A stretch of 64,000 nt of DNA. It comes from Ottelia alismoides (taxonomy: Eukaryota > Streptophyta > Magnoliopsida > Alismatales > Hydrocharitaceae). The stretch's first letter is position 1, and every line of letters starts with the position of its first letter. The translations under genes and the position numbers were made by a program. Below are positions 24,601 through 34,660 of this stretch, one piece after another. The stretch covers positions 154,639 to 218,638 of the forward strand of contig JAZKJV010005757.1 in NCBI GenBank assembly GCA_037367405.1, read 5' to 3'. The notes under the pieces are model-generated. The model saw only the letters and a list, made by a program, of their open reading frames with translations, had not been told where the DNA came from and did not search any database.

Positions 24601-25440
24601 ATTCATGATTTGAACCCTTTTAACCATCAAACGTAGTGGTCACAAAATGATTACCCCATACTAATTGTTTGGAAAGATTTTACTCCAGTCTAACCCAATC
24701 CAACAAAATTATCAAAAGCCACGTCATTTGGTTGTCGGTTTACTTGAGGATAACTGATTGTCCATTATTCAATTGGTGTTAGGTTCTAGGTAGTCCCAAT
24801 CTCTACCCCTAACTTTTCTGAGTTATAATTCTCCACTATAATATTTCTAACCGCTTTCACAACAAAAAGTCCATAACAAAAATATATTTCAATTATAAAT
24901 ATAATAAAAAAATATCACATCACATCGTATTATACCATTTCAACTCTTTTAATGACTAACCATTTAAACACTTGTTATTTATAAAATGGTTAACAATTTT
25001 CACTATTCCTATGTATGAAACAGGTAGGTTCTCACAATAGTTAGTGAGGTTGAACTCTTTTCACAAGCATAACATTGATATACACTTCTAGAGATCATGT
25101 CATCGTTCCTGCAAATACGAGTATTACAAGTAACTGTTACGTTGCTCCTTGCCAAGGTTCATGGACCTGGAAGGGATCACCCCCAGCTTGGGTGAAGCAA
25201 GCTTTCGGGCGAGTTGAGCGTTGGACCAAGTTGATTTGATTGTAACCGACCCGAAGCTCAATCCTCTTAACCCGATCCAAACTTGAGCTTGATATTTCTT
25301 TAATTGATATCTAAGTCGAACAGAGACACATTCATGTTTTTTTTGGTTGAGATCAAGGATAAACTGAATTTGCGAGCCCAACTAGTTTAAAGCCTGAAAC
25401 CTTTTGTTATATATGTATGTGTGCATATACATGCACATGG
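21641..25440. other. Unassigned sequence
   Basis: I recognise no gene. Open frames are short. The - strand of about 22460-22690 reads like diverged coding sequence (RRILSMAAKCTKLPEGVR), but I cannot name it. Two stretches near 24560-24640 and 24860-24960 share ATCACATCACAT-type wording with 29830-29850 and may be remnants of one repeat family. Confidence 0.35.
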
Positions 25441-25459
25441 ACATAAATGTAAACACGGT

Positions 25460-27501
25460 TAGGGATGAGCATTGGGATGGGCTGGTTCGGCCCGAAGCCC
25501 GACCCAATCCAAGCTCGAAACTATTTTGGGTAGAGCTTGGGCTGACAATTTGGGCCCATTTGTTAATTAAGACAGGCTTGAGCTTAGTTCGGCCCAACCC
25601 ATTTGGCCCAAAAGCTCGTCCCATATAAAAACCGAATTAAGGCCCACGAACTCGACCAAGGAAGCCCAAAGCCTTGCCCACGAGCTTGATGGAAGGCCCA
25701 AAAGCACCCCCTGCTAGGCATTAGCAGTGTATTTCCATCCAACTTGCATGAGTGATCAAATTCATGAAAAACACAAGGATTATCCATTAATAAAGACATA
25801 AAATGTTATAAAAGCACAACTCATAACAAAATATATAATCAAATTCTACAATCAAATGGGTTTGTAGGAATGGGATTATACAAACACATGGGCCAGCTCA
25901 GTCCAGGCCCATAAAAATTAGACCGACCAGGCCCAACTATATCCGACATTTCATGGGCTGGCCCCACCCTGACCTGGCCTATAATAATTAGGGGTGAGCA
26001 TGGAGCGGGTACCCGATCCGTTCAACCATGATCCACCCCAACCCGTCACTATTGAGTCATCAGGTCGATCCGACCCATTCCAATGGATATCCGTATTAAC
26101 GGATACCCGAACTATTTGAATGGGTAATGGATAACCATGGATACCCGCGGACCACTACTACAAAAATCTGCACTCATAAAATCAGCATCAAGACAAAATA
26201 CATGATGTGCAAGCGGTATATATTCTTGAAATTTAAATTAACCGAATTCCACCGGGTAATAAAATTAACTGAGAACAACTTGAATGTCTACGCGAATGTT
26301 ATTGAAATGTGAAACTGTAAAGATGTTCTAGAAGGAGATCATGATGTGCATCATGTGGTTTGCTCTCATGGTGCCACCGTGCTCTCCGTAACTGCTATCC
26401 GGAGTAACGAATGAAATTCCACTGCCTACAGATTCGCAGTTGCTCTTACCATCGGGACAGGTATCGTAGGCGTCTTCGGCATGGCCTCCTTCGTTCTCTT
26501 GTGTCAACAGCTACCCCCGTGCCGGCAACTCGGTGCTCGGGAGCTGTGCACATCGTGTGAAGAAGCTGAAGGAAGTTGGCTTGAACCTTTGATTATCTTT
26601 AATTGTTTTGGGATTATGTCGATTTTTAATACTAACATAGAAATCATATTAATATTAATATTAATCATTCTTATTTACGTAAATGAGTTGACTTTACTCT
26701 GATCGAAAGTCATATGAATATTCACGCGTCATTGCAAAGATTGTTTTGCAAATCTGAGTCATTATATAAGATCTTCCAGACCTAACTATATGATATATAT
26801 CAAATTCAATTAATTTGATGTTTAAATTGTAGTTCTCCTTGGGGTAACCACAAGAAGGTAAGATTTTCAAACTCGTATCCGTATGTGTATTAAGTTTCAG
26901 ACCAAAATACATGTACAAATAAATGAGACGGATTTTAGATCCTTAAGTCGAGTGTGTTTCGATTAGGTACCATATGAATAGTCCACATACCATAATCAAA
27001 GAATACAATGGCAAGAGCAAGTAGAAAATGAGAAATTGACTTTAATTGGTTAAATATGTTGCTTTATGATAAATTCTGAACCATCTGATAGACATAACAT
27101 CCAGGAAAATGCACTAAGGAGAATGCACATTACCGGCGAGGATTTTGGTGGTAGCCGAACAATGACATGGGATGATAAACTCTAGGAATTCACGGGTCGC
27201 TCCATGGGTATCCAATTTCGATTAGGTCGGTGCTCCAAATTTGACGGGTTATGTCACAATGGGTACCCAACCCGTAATGGTATATTGGATATTAGTGGTT
27301 TTAGGGTCAGTCCATATGGATCGGATTGGTTATCCGTTCAATCCGTAAACCATGCACACCCCTAATAATAATTGGACTGATCTTGAGCTTGGGCTGTCAA
27401 AAACTAAAAAAAGTGGGCTTAAGCCGAGCCCAAAGCTCAAAAAATTAAATGGGCTTTGAGACTGAGCCCTATCAACCAAACCCGACCCACGCTCATCCCT
27501 A
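25460..27501. mobile_element. Outer hAT-like element, non-autonomous
   Basis: It starts TAGGGATGAGCATTGGG and ends with the complement of TAGGGATGAGCGTGGG, an Ac-type hAT terminal repeat. The flanks AACACGGT (25452-25459) and AACACAAC (27502-27509) agree at the first five positions, consistent with a decayed 8-bp duplication. Subterminal GGCCC and GCCCGA words (GGCTCGGGCC-like) recur at both ends, as in hAT transposase-binding regions. No transposase frame is present. The interior is split by a second hAT element at 25989-27364. Confidence 0.7.
25989..27364. mobile_element. Inner hAT-like element, non-autonomous
   Basis: It starts TAGGGGTGAGCATGG and ends CCATGCACACCCCTA, flanked by a perfect 8-bp duplication ATAATAAT (25981-25988 and 27365-27372). 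Subterminal ACCCG and GGGTAC words recur in both orientations. The middle (about 26330-26600) is GC-richer. It contains a stretch reading AVALTIGTGIVGVFGMASF, then VLLCQQL, a plausible membrane helix that could be captured host coding sequence. No transposase is visible. Confidence 0.85.
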
Positions 27502-27509
27502 AACACAAC

Positions 27510-28293
27510 ACCTAATAGAGACGGTGGTTGGATAGTCCAAAGATCTCATTTTCCAACCAAATGGAATATTTACAGATGCGTTAAGGTGAGACATTTTAGA
27601 TTCTTTCCTTATTCTAAACAAGGTTCGTGCCAACCCAATCTGAATCCACCTATTTAAGATTAGGTTGAGTTCTGGACTCGGATCTAAGTTTTTTGCAAAA
27701 CAAAAGGTCCTACTACCAAAACTTCAGTCCAAAATCTAAAGGGCATGGGCATGTCCCACTTCTCCAGTTTATCACTATCGCATCAATATAATCTCAAGCT
27801 TGTTATGACCCGTCAACTGAAATGGGCATAACCTTATATAATAAAAAATCCCTAAAATTTCGGCGTCACTATATCTAAAACTAGTGCATACTCGGTGCGC
27901 TACATGAATTGTACTCATGAGATAAGGAAATAAAAAGGTAAAATAATAGTCTTCATCGCATAACATACACATCACTTGTAATTTTAATATTCTGAAAAAA
28001 TAAACATGTATAATTAATAAAATCAAAGAAAGCATATTCAGATGAATACAAATATACTCGTATCAAATTACATCTCTACATACATAATAATTTTTTACCC
28101 TTCCAAAAAAATCAATTCCATTTTAGCTCTATAAAATTTAAAATAGATAAATTATTTCAAAGGTAGACGAGAGTTTCGAAGTCATGTCCGATATTTAATA
28201 AGATAAGGTATCCAACCACTTATCCCTCACACAACTGAAACATAAAATGAACAGTATTCACCAAATCGAGAAATCCTTTTGCCATTTTTGGTT
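27510..28293. other. Unassigned AT-rich sequence
   Basis: No gene or repeat boundary was recognised. Confidence 0.4.
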
Positions 28294-28562
28294 GGGTTTT
28301 TATCAGTTGTGCCCCTCCGAGATATCGCAATATCAGTTATGCCCCTATCTTTTCGGTAATATCAGTTGTGCCCCCGACTTCTTGCCAATATTTCACTTGT
28401 GCCTCTCAGAGGGGCATAACTGATATTTTTTATCAGTTATGCCCCTCTGAGAGGCACAAGTGAAATATTGGCAAGAAGTCGGGGGCACAACTGATATTAC
28501 CGAAAAGATAGGGGCATAACTGATATTGCGATATCTCGGAGGGGCACAACTGATAAAAACCC
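28294..28562. repeat. Perfect palindrome, 132-bp arms, 5-base loop
   Basis: 28294-28425 and 28431-28562 are exact reverse complements by base-by-base reading, around the loop TTTTT. Each arm is itself made of related units (TATCAGTTGTGCCCC and TATCAGTTATGCCCC). The right-hand flank to 28765 carries a diverged terminal-like match to the arm start (complement GGTTTTCACACTTGTGCCCC). The palindrome may therefore be part of a larger noncoding transposon. If transcribed it would fold into a near-ideal long hairpin. Confidence 0.95.
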
Positions 28563-28765
28563 TTTTTGGTTTAATTGGATAGTGTCAGACTAATTAGGGC
28601 TTAAATGTTAAGCAACCTTCCCCCGAGCTCTTCCTTGTGGTCAAACAAACAGAGGGGCATTACTGCTAATGGTGCCTGAAGGTAGGGACACATATGATAA
28701 TGCAAAAATGTAGGTGCATGAATGTCATTGTAGAATCTCAAAGGGGCACAAGTGTGAAAACCTAT
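28563..28765. mobile_element. Possible right half of the palindrome-bearing element
   Basis: The right end (28740-28765) reads, on the - strand, GGTTTTCACACTTGTGCCCC and then TTTGAGATT. This parallels the left end at 28295 (GGTTTTTATCAGTTGTGCCC, then CGAGAT). The middle also carries GGGGCATTACTG. No clear duplication flanks the pair. Confidence 0.4.
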
Positions 28766-30110
28766 ATATATATATTAATAATTGAGTTCTAATATTTTTG
28801 TATTTGTATTTTCTCTTTGATTTTTAATTTATATTTTTATTTTGTTCTTTTTATAATTTTAGTCGATTTTAGATTTCCTGTTGAATTTTATAAAAGGTTT
28901 TTGTAAACGGTTGTATAGATTAGGGATTTTCTTAAATTTAGTCGTATATTATTAGATTTTTACTTGATTTTATTAAAAGATTAAACCACTTTTAGTAATA
29001 TAGATAAGATATATAAAATAGAGAATAATTAGTAAAATACCATAACTATGTGTATGGACTGTGTAGTTTTATTTTGAATAATAGGCGGAATATAGAGTAG
29101 ATAAGTGTGTTGTGTATGTGGCTTTTTTATTTTCTAGATATTTAGAGAATTTTCCTAAATTTGTTCGTATTTTTAAAAATTTTCTTTTGAAAAGATTTTT
29201 AGAGGGCTAGTACTCCTAAGGGAAACAAAAGCTGAATTGCGGGGACTTTTTCAAGGAATATTTGTTTTTTGGTATTTTTCTAAGTCTATTTGTAGTTTCA
29301 GAATTTTTTGAATTTCTATAATTAGTTAATGGTGATAAATATTGTCCCACCACGTGTCTATCATTGCAACATGAACATTCTCCATCCTTCGAATCTATCC
29401 TCACATGATTATGGATTAAGATGGATCTTAGATCTTTGATCCATTTAAAATCAGATTAAACTTGATCTATTATTTAATGAGCTTGGGCTTGTGTATTAAA
29501 TTCTAAATTTTGAGACCGAATTAGTTCGATCGAATCTAATATAAATCTACACACATATACACACACATATATGATAACAATATAAATATACACACATACA
29601 TACACACACACACACACACATATATATATATTACAAGAATTGAAGGGGTACCCCAGGGTACCCTGGCATACCCCTAGCTCCAACCCTACATTCCTGAGTT
29701 GGGATTACTTATATTAACCATATAATTTCTTTAGTATAATGATTTTTAACCTTGTTCAAATCACTTATTAACATAAAAAAATATATTATAATCATAAAAA
29801 AATTAATATAATATATAATTAATGTTACATCACATCACAATTATCATTCCAATAATCTCAACCTTCCAAACAACTAATATTCACAGGAGGATTCCTCAAT
29901 CCAACCAACCAGTAACCAAACAGAGCCTTAAAGTAAAACTTGGCTTGATAATAAGTGGGCCGAGCTTAATATGATCGTCTGGGTTTTCTTTTTAAATCAC
30001 GTGGACGAAGTAGACGTTTGTATGCAACTAATTGGGCAAGGCCTACCTATGGCCCAAGAAAACTACATGGACCATGGTCTTACGGAATATTCATAAATTG
30101 ATTCACAGGA
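28766..30110. other. Unassigned sequence upstream of SKIP24
   Basis: AT-rich sequence without a recognisable gene. A CA/TA microsatellite lies at 29550-29632. A GGCTCTGTTTGGTTA-type end (complement at 29914-29930) suggests an old Tourist-like MITE near 29700-29930. The promoter of the SKIP24 gene should lie in the right part; no TATA box was assigned. Confidence 0.4.
29550..29632. repeat. CA/TA microsatellite
   Basis: Runs of ACACAC and ATATAT dominate this stretch. Confidence 0.9.
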
Positions 30111-30289
30111 CAAGTTTTACAAGGGTATGGAGATAAAAAGCACAGAAAAGAAGAGGAGTCCGTGGCATTTCAATCCCGAGCGAGAGAGAGAGAGAGAGAG
30201 GCGAAGTCTGGAAGAGGAGAAGCAAGTTTTACAAGGGTATGGAGAAAAAAAGCACAGAAAAGAAGAGCAGTCCGTGGCATTTCAATCCC

Positions 30290-30322
<33 letters not shown>

Positions 30323-30344
30323 GAAGTCTGGAAGAGGAGAAGCG
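30111..30344 (+). repeat. Tandem duplication in the SKIP24 leader
   Basis: 30111-30222 and 30223-30344 are direct copies, beginning CAAGTTTTACAAGGGTATGG and ending GAAGTCTGGAAGAGGAGAAG. Each contains a GA microsatellite, longer in the second copy. The second copy ends one base before the start codon, so the duplication probably lies in the 5' untranslated leader. Upstream ATGs at 30127 and 30239 open reading frames that run to or past the main start. Confidence 0.85.
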
Positions 30345-31713
30345 ATGATGTGGGGGGAGCTTCCGGACGAGCTGTGGAGGAGCATACTGGAGATGGGAGT
30401 CGCCACCTCCCGACTGAACCACAGGGACCTCTGCTCCATCTCCATCTCCTCCCGCCGCCTCCGCCGCCTCTCCTCCGAGCCCTCCTTCTGGTCCTCCCTC
30501 CTCGCTCGCGACTTCCCCTCCTCCAATCCCCCGTCCTCCTCCCCGAAATCTCTCTACGTCACCGCGTAAGTACCACCGTATTATGTTGTTTAAGTTCGAT
30601 CGATGGGGATGGGTGAGGAGGATGTTGCAATCCTTTCTTCAGATTCCAGAGGGATAGGGCGCGAAAACTCACGGCGAGGAGGCTGGACGTGCTCAACGTG
30701 GAGAGCCAGATCGCAGTGTGCGCCCGGACCCTCAAGGACCTCCAGGCCGTCATCGTCCAGGAGCACGCCAAGCTCAAGACCGCCGCCGCTGATCACGTCC
30801 ATCTCGACCAAGTCAGGTGCTTCCGTTGGTTATATCGGTTGGGCGTTTTTTTGCATGTATTTTACATGAATTTCAACTGAGAAAAAATTACAAGAATATT
30901 TGTTATGTACCATGGTATTTTGGAAATTTCACATAGGCTTTCTTGGAACGGCAACCCTAACCAGCTATGGTTTTGCAAAATAATGTTGTGAAAAGAAGAA
31001 GAGAGGGTGTGAACAAAGGCGCATTGGCGAACCATTATAAATCCCAGTGTTATATGTTGTGCGTGTTTTTATTGTTTGATCCTTGTTCTGCTTGTGTATT
31101 GCCGATCCATCTGTTCTTCGTTGGGCCTCTCCGAGAGAATCTGCAAGCAGAGGATTCATACCTACCAATACTTTGCTTTGAAAAATCCATTCCCTTTGTC
31201 TTTTTAAATGCGAAAGTGGTGACAAAATGATCAAAGTCACGAAATGTTCGTTAATCATTTTAGTTTTCGAACATAAATCATCTTTTTTTGTCTATGGGCT
31301 AAAGATGGCTCTTTGATTTTTTTTTGCAGGCGCAATTCTGTGGCGCTAAATGTGTGGCAGCCGGAAGTTGTTAGAAGTAGTCAACGAAAAACAGTGGAAC
31401 AATGTAGCATTCCTATTGGATCCCGAATCCTTTCTTTAGAGATGGAAATTGAGGTCTGCAAGCAACAGATTGCTATTCACACCAATGCTTATGTAAGTTG
31501 GGAATAAAATCATGACTTTTAGAAGTCAATGCAAACTGGCTGTTTCTTCTGTCCGCTTTACTGTGTATCTTGGAACATTGACTCCAACAGAAAGGCGTGA
31601 AGCAGAGACTTTCTGAGCTAAAGAAAAAGCTGGCATCATTGAAATACCATCCTGTATACAGCATTCTCCAGGAAAGAATTCTTGTGGTTCTAGCAGTAAA
31701 AGGAGGAGAATAG
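30345..31713 (+). CDS. SKIP24: F-box protein SKIP24 homologue, four exons
   Basis: SKIP24 is an F-box protein expected to bind an ASK/SKP1 adaptor in an SCF ubiquitin ligase; its substrate is not known to me. Exons: 30345-30565, 30643-30816, 31330-31492, 31591-31713, all with GT-AG introns and continuous phase, giving 226 residues. Exon 1 encodes the F-box (LPDELWRSILEMG ... LCSISISSRRLRRLS, residues about 5-50). Exon 2 encodes a charged, probably coiled-coil segment (FQRDRARKLTARR). Exon 3 has the conserved VALNVWQPEVVR and LEMEIEVCKQQI. Exon 4 has KKKLASLKYHP. These match remembered Arabidopsis SKIP24. ATG codons at 30345 and 30348 are in frame. The C-terminus is odd: after KYHP the +1 frame reads NSCGSSSKRRRIE, resembling the basic family tail, so a late frameshift is possible. 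Exon 1 is GC-rich. Confidence 0.88.
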
Positions 31714-32439
31714 AACAATGCAGTGACTGTGAGTTCTATGCCATGAACTTTTCCATACATGTAGTGTGTATATGTATTTAAACCACTTCACATTGTGCTT
31801 TTGTTAATGACGTTCTTTTTTGTATTTTGTAGAGGATTGTAGATGTATGTGCTTGTCACATGGTGCTATATAAATACATGCGCCACCACATTTTATTCTT
31901 CATGGTATTTTGCTGGAAGTGCCTGGAAATTAGATTGTGAAACAAGAAAAGGTCCTCCCTAAACTGAACTCGTAAATAAGCTTGACGTGCTTTCTCAGTT
32001 GGAAGAACTGTTGTTTCGCTTACTGTTTGATGGGATGCACCATAGAGTTGTTGTGTATTCTATAAAATCAGTTGCAGTCTCATGTAATTTTATCACTCAT
32101 AGTTCTTAGTAGTTATTTTTCTTAAATATCAGTTATTATTTGATGCTATCATGCAATGATAACGAAATGTTTTTTTTGGTGAAAAATGGAAACTTGATAT
32201 TTCAGCAATGAACTTTTGATGCTGCATGGTAAGTTGGTAACACTACTGGCGAGGCTTTGAGTTTTTTCTCTCTCATAAGGTTGATTAGTTGTAGGGATTT
32301 CATGGAATTGAAACAACTAGTGCTCCATTTTTTCCAAGAAAAAGGTATTTTATGTTAAGATAATTCTAAAATCTCTAAGCTGTATGTATTTCTAAAAAAG
32401 TACACTACATGTTATATTGTTAACTAAGGCAAAATCTCT
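31714..32439 (+). other. SKIP24 3' flank
   Basis: Probable 3' untranslated region and downstream intergenic sequence. It is AT-rich; no polyadenylation site was fixed and no other gene was recognised. Confidence 0.45.
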
Positions 32440-32815
32440 GGTGCACAATCTTTTTTCAATTTTTTTCTTACATAATCCAAAATGCAATAAAGATAGGATT
32501 CAGAATGGTGCAATCAAAAAGAAAGTTGGTGTGGCTCCGATCGAGGATAAAATGCGAGAAAACCGTTTAAGGTGGTTTGTCCATTTGCAAAGGAGGTCGA
32601 CCAATGCACAAGTTAGGAGATGCCTGTTTATGGATGTTGAGCCGGCTAAGAGTGGGCGAGGAAGGCCCATGAAGTGTTGGAATGAGACTATTCGAAGGGA
32701 TCTTGGTTTTTTAGATCTAAGCCCGAGAATGACCCAAGATAGATCTAAAAGGAGGCAAAGAATCCATATAGCCGCCTCGACTTAATGTGGAAAATGGCTT
32801 GTTGTTGTTGTTGAT
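32440..32815 (+). mobile_element. RTE-type LINE, 3' terminal fragment
   Basis: The segment encodes KKKVGVAPIEDKMRENRLRW, then FVHLQRRS, GRGRPMKCWNETIRRDLGFL and DRSKRRQRI, the conserved C-terminus of plant RTE LINE reverse transcriptase. The frame ends at a TAA near 32783, followed by a GTTGTTGTTGTTG tail typical of RTE elements. It is heavily 5'-truncated and lies about 700 bp downstream of the SKIP24 stop, in the same orientation. Confidence 0.8.
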
Positions 32816-32989
32816 TCCAAATTGCAATTGATCAACAAACAAATTAGACTCACTTATTAACAATAGTAAGATATTCAACCTTATATGCATGTTCTTTCCA
32901 AAAAAATATGTACATCTTTGGTTAGAAAGAATCTTGAATGTCTTGTGGTGATCGTATGATCTTTAAAAAACCCCCATTTTCTTTATGTT

Positions 32990-33972
32990 CTCAAGGTTGC
33001 TCCTTATCGGAGATCGTCACTGTATGAAGGCTGTGATGATGAAATTCTTCGGACCGACTCAGATAGGGATTTTCGAGAGATGTTCCATTTGTTGATCGGA
33101 ATTCTATTGCACATCTCTTAGATGAGGGGGTCTTGGGTGTTGTTGGCTTGAAGTCATGAAGAAATTTCCCTTGTGAAGCTAGCTTCTCGACTTTGGGGGA
33201 GGGATGACGACCTTCTGGGCAAACTAGTGGGATAAATATAAGTTATGTCTTTTTCATTTTTTCATCATTCCACCGGTGGTTCATTCTCCGACTTCCGTAT
33301 GGAAGGGGTGCACACTATGCTTTTTAGAGATCTCAGCTAACTTGAGATGGGTCCTAGATTCCTAGGTGATGGCTCATCCTTCAAATTTTGGACGGAGGAT
33401 TGGACTTGTGATGAGACCCTTTGTGATCGTTACCCGAGGATATATGATATATGCATTAGGGGCAGACATGGATCCGATTGTGAAGGATGCTTGGGTTGGC
33501 GGTACAAGGTTGCATACTCTTCGCTTTGATTTTTCCCACTAGAGATTGGAGGCATTTTCAAGGTCGTTCGAGGATTTCGAGTCTATTGTAGGCCACTTGA
33601 CTTGTAGGGATCATAACTTGTTATGGAGTGAGGTGACTTCACGGTAAAAAGGCCTATAGATTGCTTTATCCCGCAGAGATTTTCAATCACAGAGATTCAC
33701 AAAATGATTGTAAGTTGATTTGAGGTTCCAAAGCACCTTTCTGCATCAAGGTTTTCTCCGATATTTAGATGAGGGAGGATTATGACAAAGACCTGTAGAG
33801 AAAATTCTCCATGGGTTCAGATGTTGATTACTCTGTCTGTGGTGGATACATTAAGGATTTAGAACAACTGTTGTCTGATTGCAAGTTATCTAGGAGGACG
33901 TGGCAGGAGACCATTATACCACTATAGGCTCGCTTGGATGCCTTATCTTTGATGAGTTTTTGGTCATAACTA
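32990..33972 (+). pseudogene. L1-type LINE ORF2 C-terminal remnant
   Basis: Decayed coding sequence in several frames resembles the region after the RT domain of plant L1 elements. It reads MGPRFLGDGSSFKFWTEDWT (about 33347), PRIYDICIRG, and a zf-RVT-like part near 33690-33900 (IWGSKAPFCIKVF). Stops and frameshifts are frequent. The copia element at 33978 is inserted at its right edge. Confidence 0.6.
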
Positions 33973-33977
33973 AATGT

Positions 33978-34134
33978 TGTAGAGATAGTTTCGAGATTTA
34001 TTATTAGTTTATGTACTTGTTGCTATTTATTTCTCTTATTTAGACGTCTCGGTAATTTACCCTTAGGGCCTCTCCCTATATAAGAGAGCCTAGGGTTTTC
34101 CCTGAATGAATATCGAAGACTCTTTTTCTTAACA
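33978..34134 (+). repeat. Copia 5' LTR
   Basis: 157 bp, TG...CA ends. A TATA box (CTATATAAG at 34076-34084) precedes the presumed R region. Confidence 0.95.
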
Positions 34135-34150
34135 TGGTATCAGAGCTGCC
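34135..34150 (+). promoter_or_regulatory. Copia primer binding site, initiator tRNA-Met
   Basis: TGGTATCAGAGCTGCC directly follows the LTR. Its first 12 bases complement the 3' end of plant initiator tRNA-Met, the usual copia primer. Confidence 0.9.
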
Positions 34151-34535
34151 TTAGGGCTCTCCACCCGCCGCCCCTCCCTTCCCCACCCGCCGCCCCTCTC
34201 TTCTAGCCGCTGCCAGCGGCTCCGGTCACCGTCGAAGGCCACCAAGGGGGCCACCTGCCCCTTTGTCCCCACGCGGGCCCCAGCAAGGTCCCAGCGACGC
34301 CTCCTCCAGCCGCCCTAGGCCTCTAGCGGCCCCCACCTCCTCCCGGCGGCCCCAACTTCTGCCGCACTAGGCCCCCAGCGGCCCCTCCTCCTGCCGCCGT
34401 ACGCCCCCAGGCCGCCGCGGCGGTCCCATCTACTGCGTTGAACGCCCGACAGTCCCCAGGCGGCACTTTCTAGCCGCTTCAAGGGCTGTAAGCTTCCTTT
34501 GAGGCGTGCCCTAGACCCTTCTTCCTCCGATTTAT

Positions 34536-34575
34536 GGATTTGAGTACGTAAAAGTCTACACACGTACTCAAATCC
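34536..34575 (+). repeat. Leader hairpin, 14-bp perfect arms
   Basis: GGATTTGAGTACGT (34536-34549) pairs with ACGTACTCAAATCC (34562-34575) around 12 bases. It lies in the leader between PBS and gag, where packaging and dimerisation signals are expected. Confidence 0.8.
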
Positions 34576-34660
34576 GATGCAGTTGGTGTAAACATTCATC
34601 AACGTGTCTATATACCCTTGGTCTTCTCCAAGCAGCATTATGTCATAATCGAAAGTCGAT

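Noticed and set aside
28294..28562. CRISPR-like array from repeated TATCAGTTGTGCCCC units
   Set aside because: Spacing is irregular, units alternate in orientation about a centre, and the context is a plant nuclear genome; it is a palindrome.
29640..29675. GGTACCCCAGGGTACCCTGG palindrome-like cluster
   Set aside because: Short, no context and no second copy seen; not distinguishable from chance.
30170..30526. - strand frame across the SKIP24 leader and exon 1
   Set aside because: Shadow of the GA repeats and GC-rich exon; no known protein.
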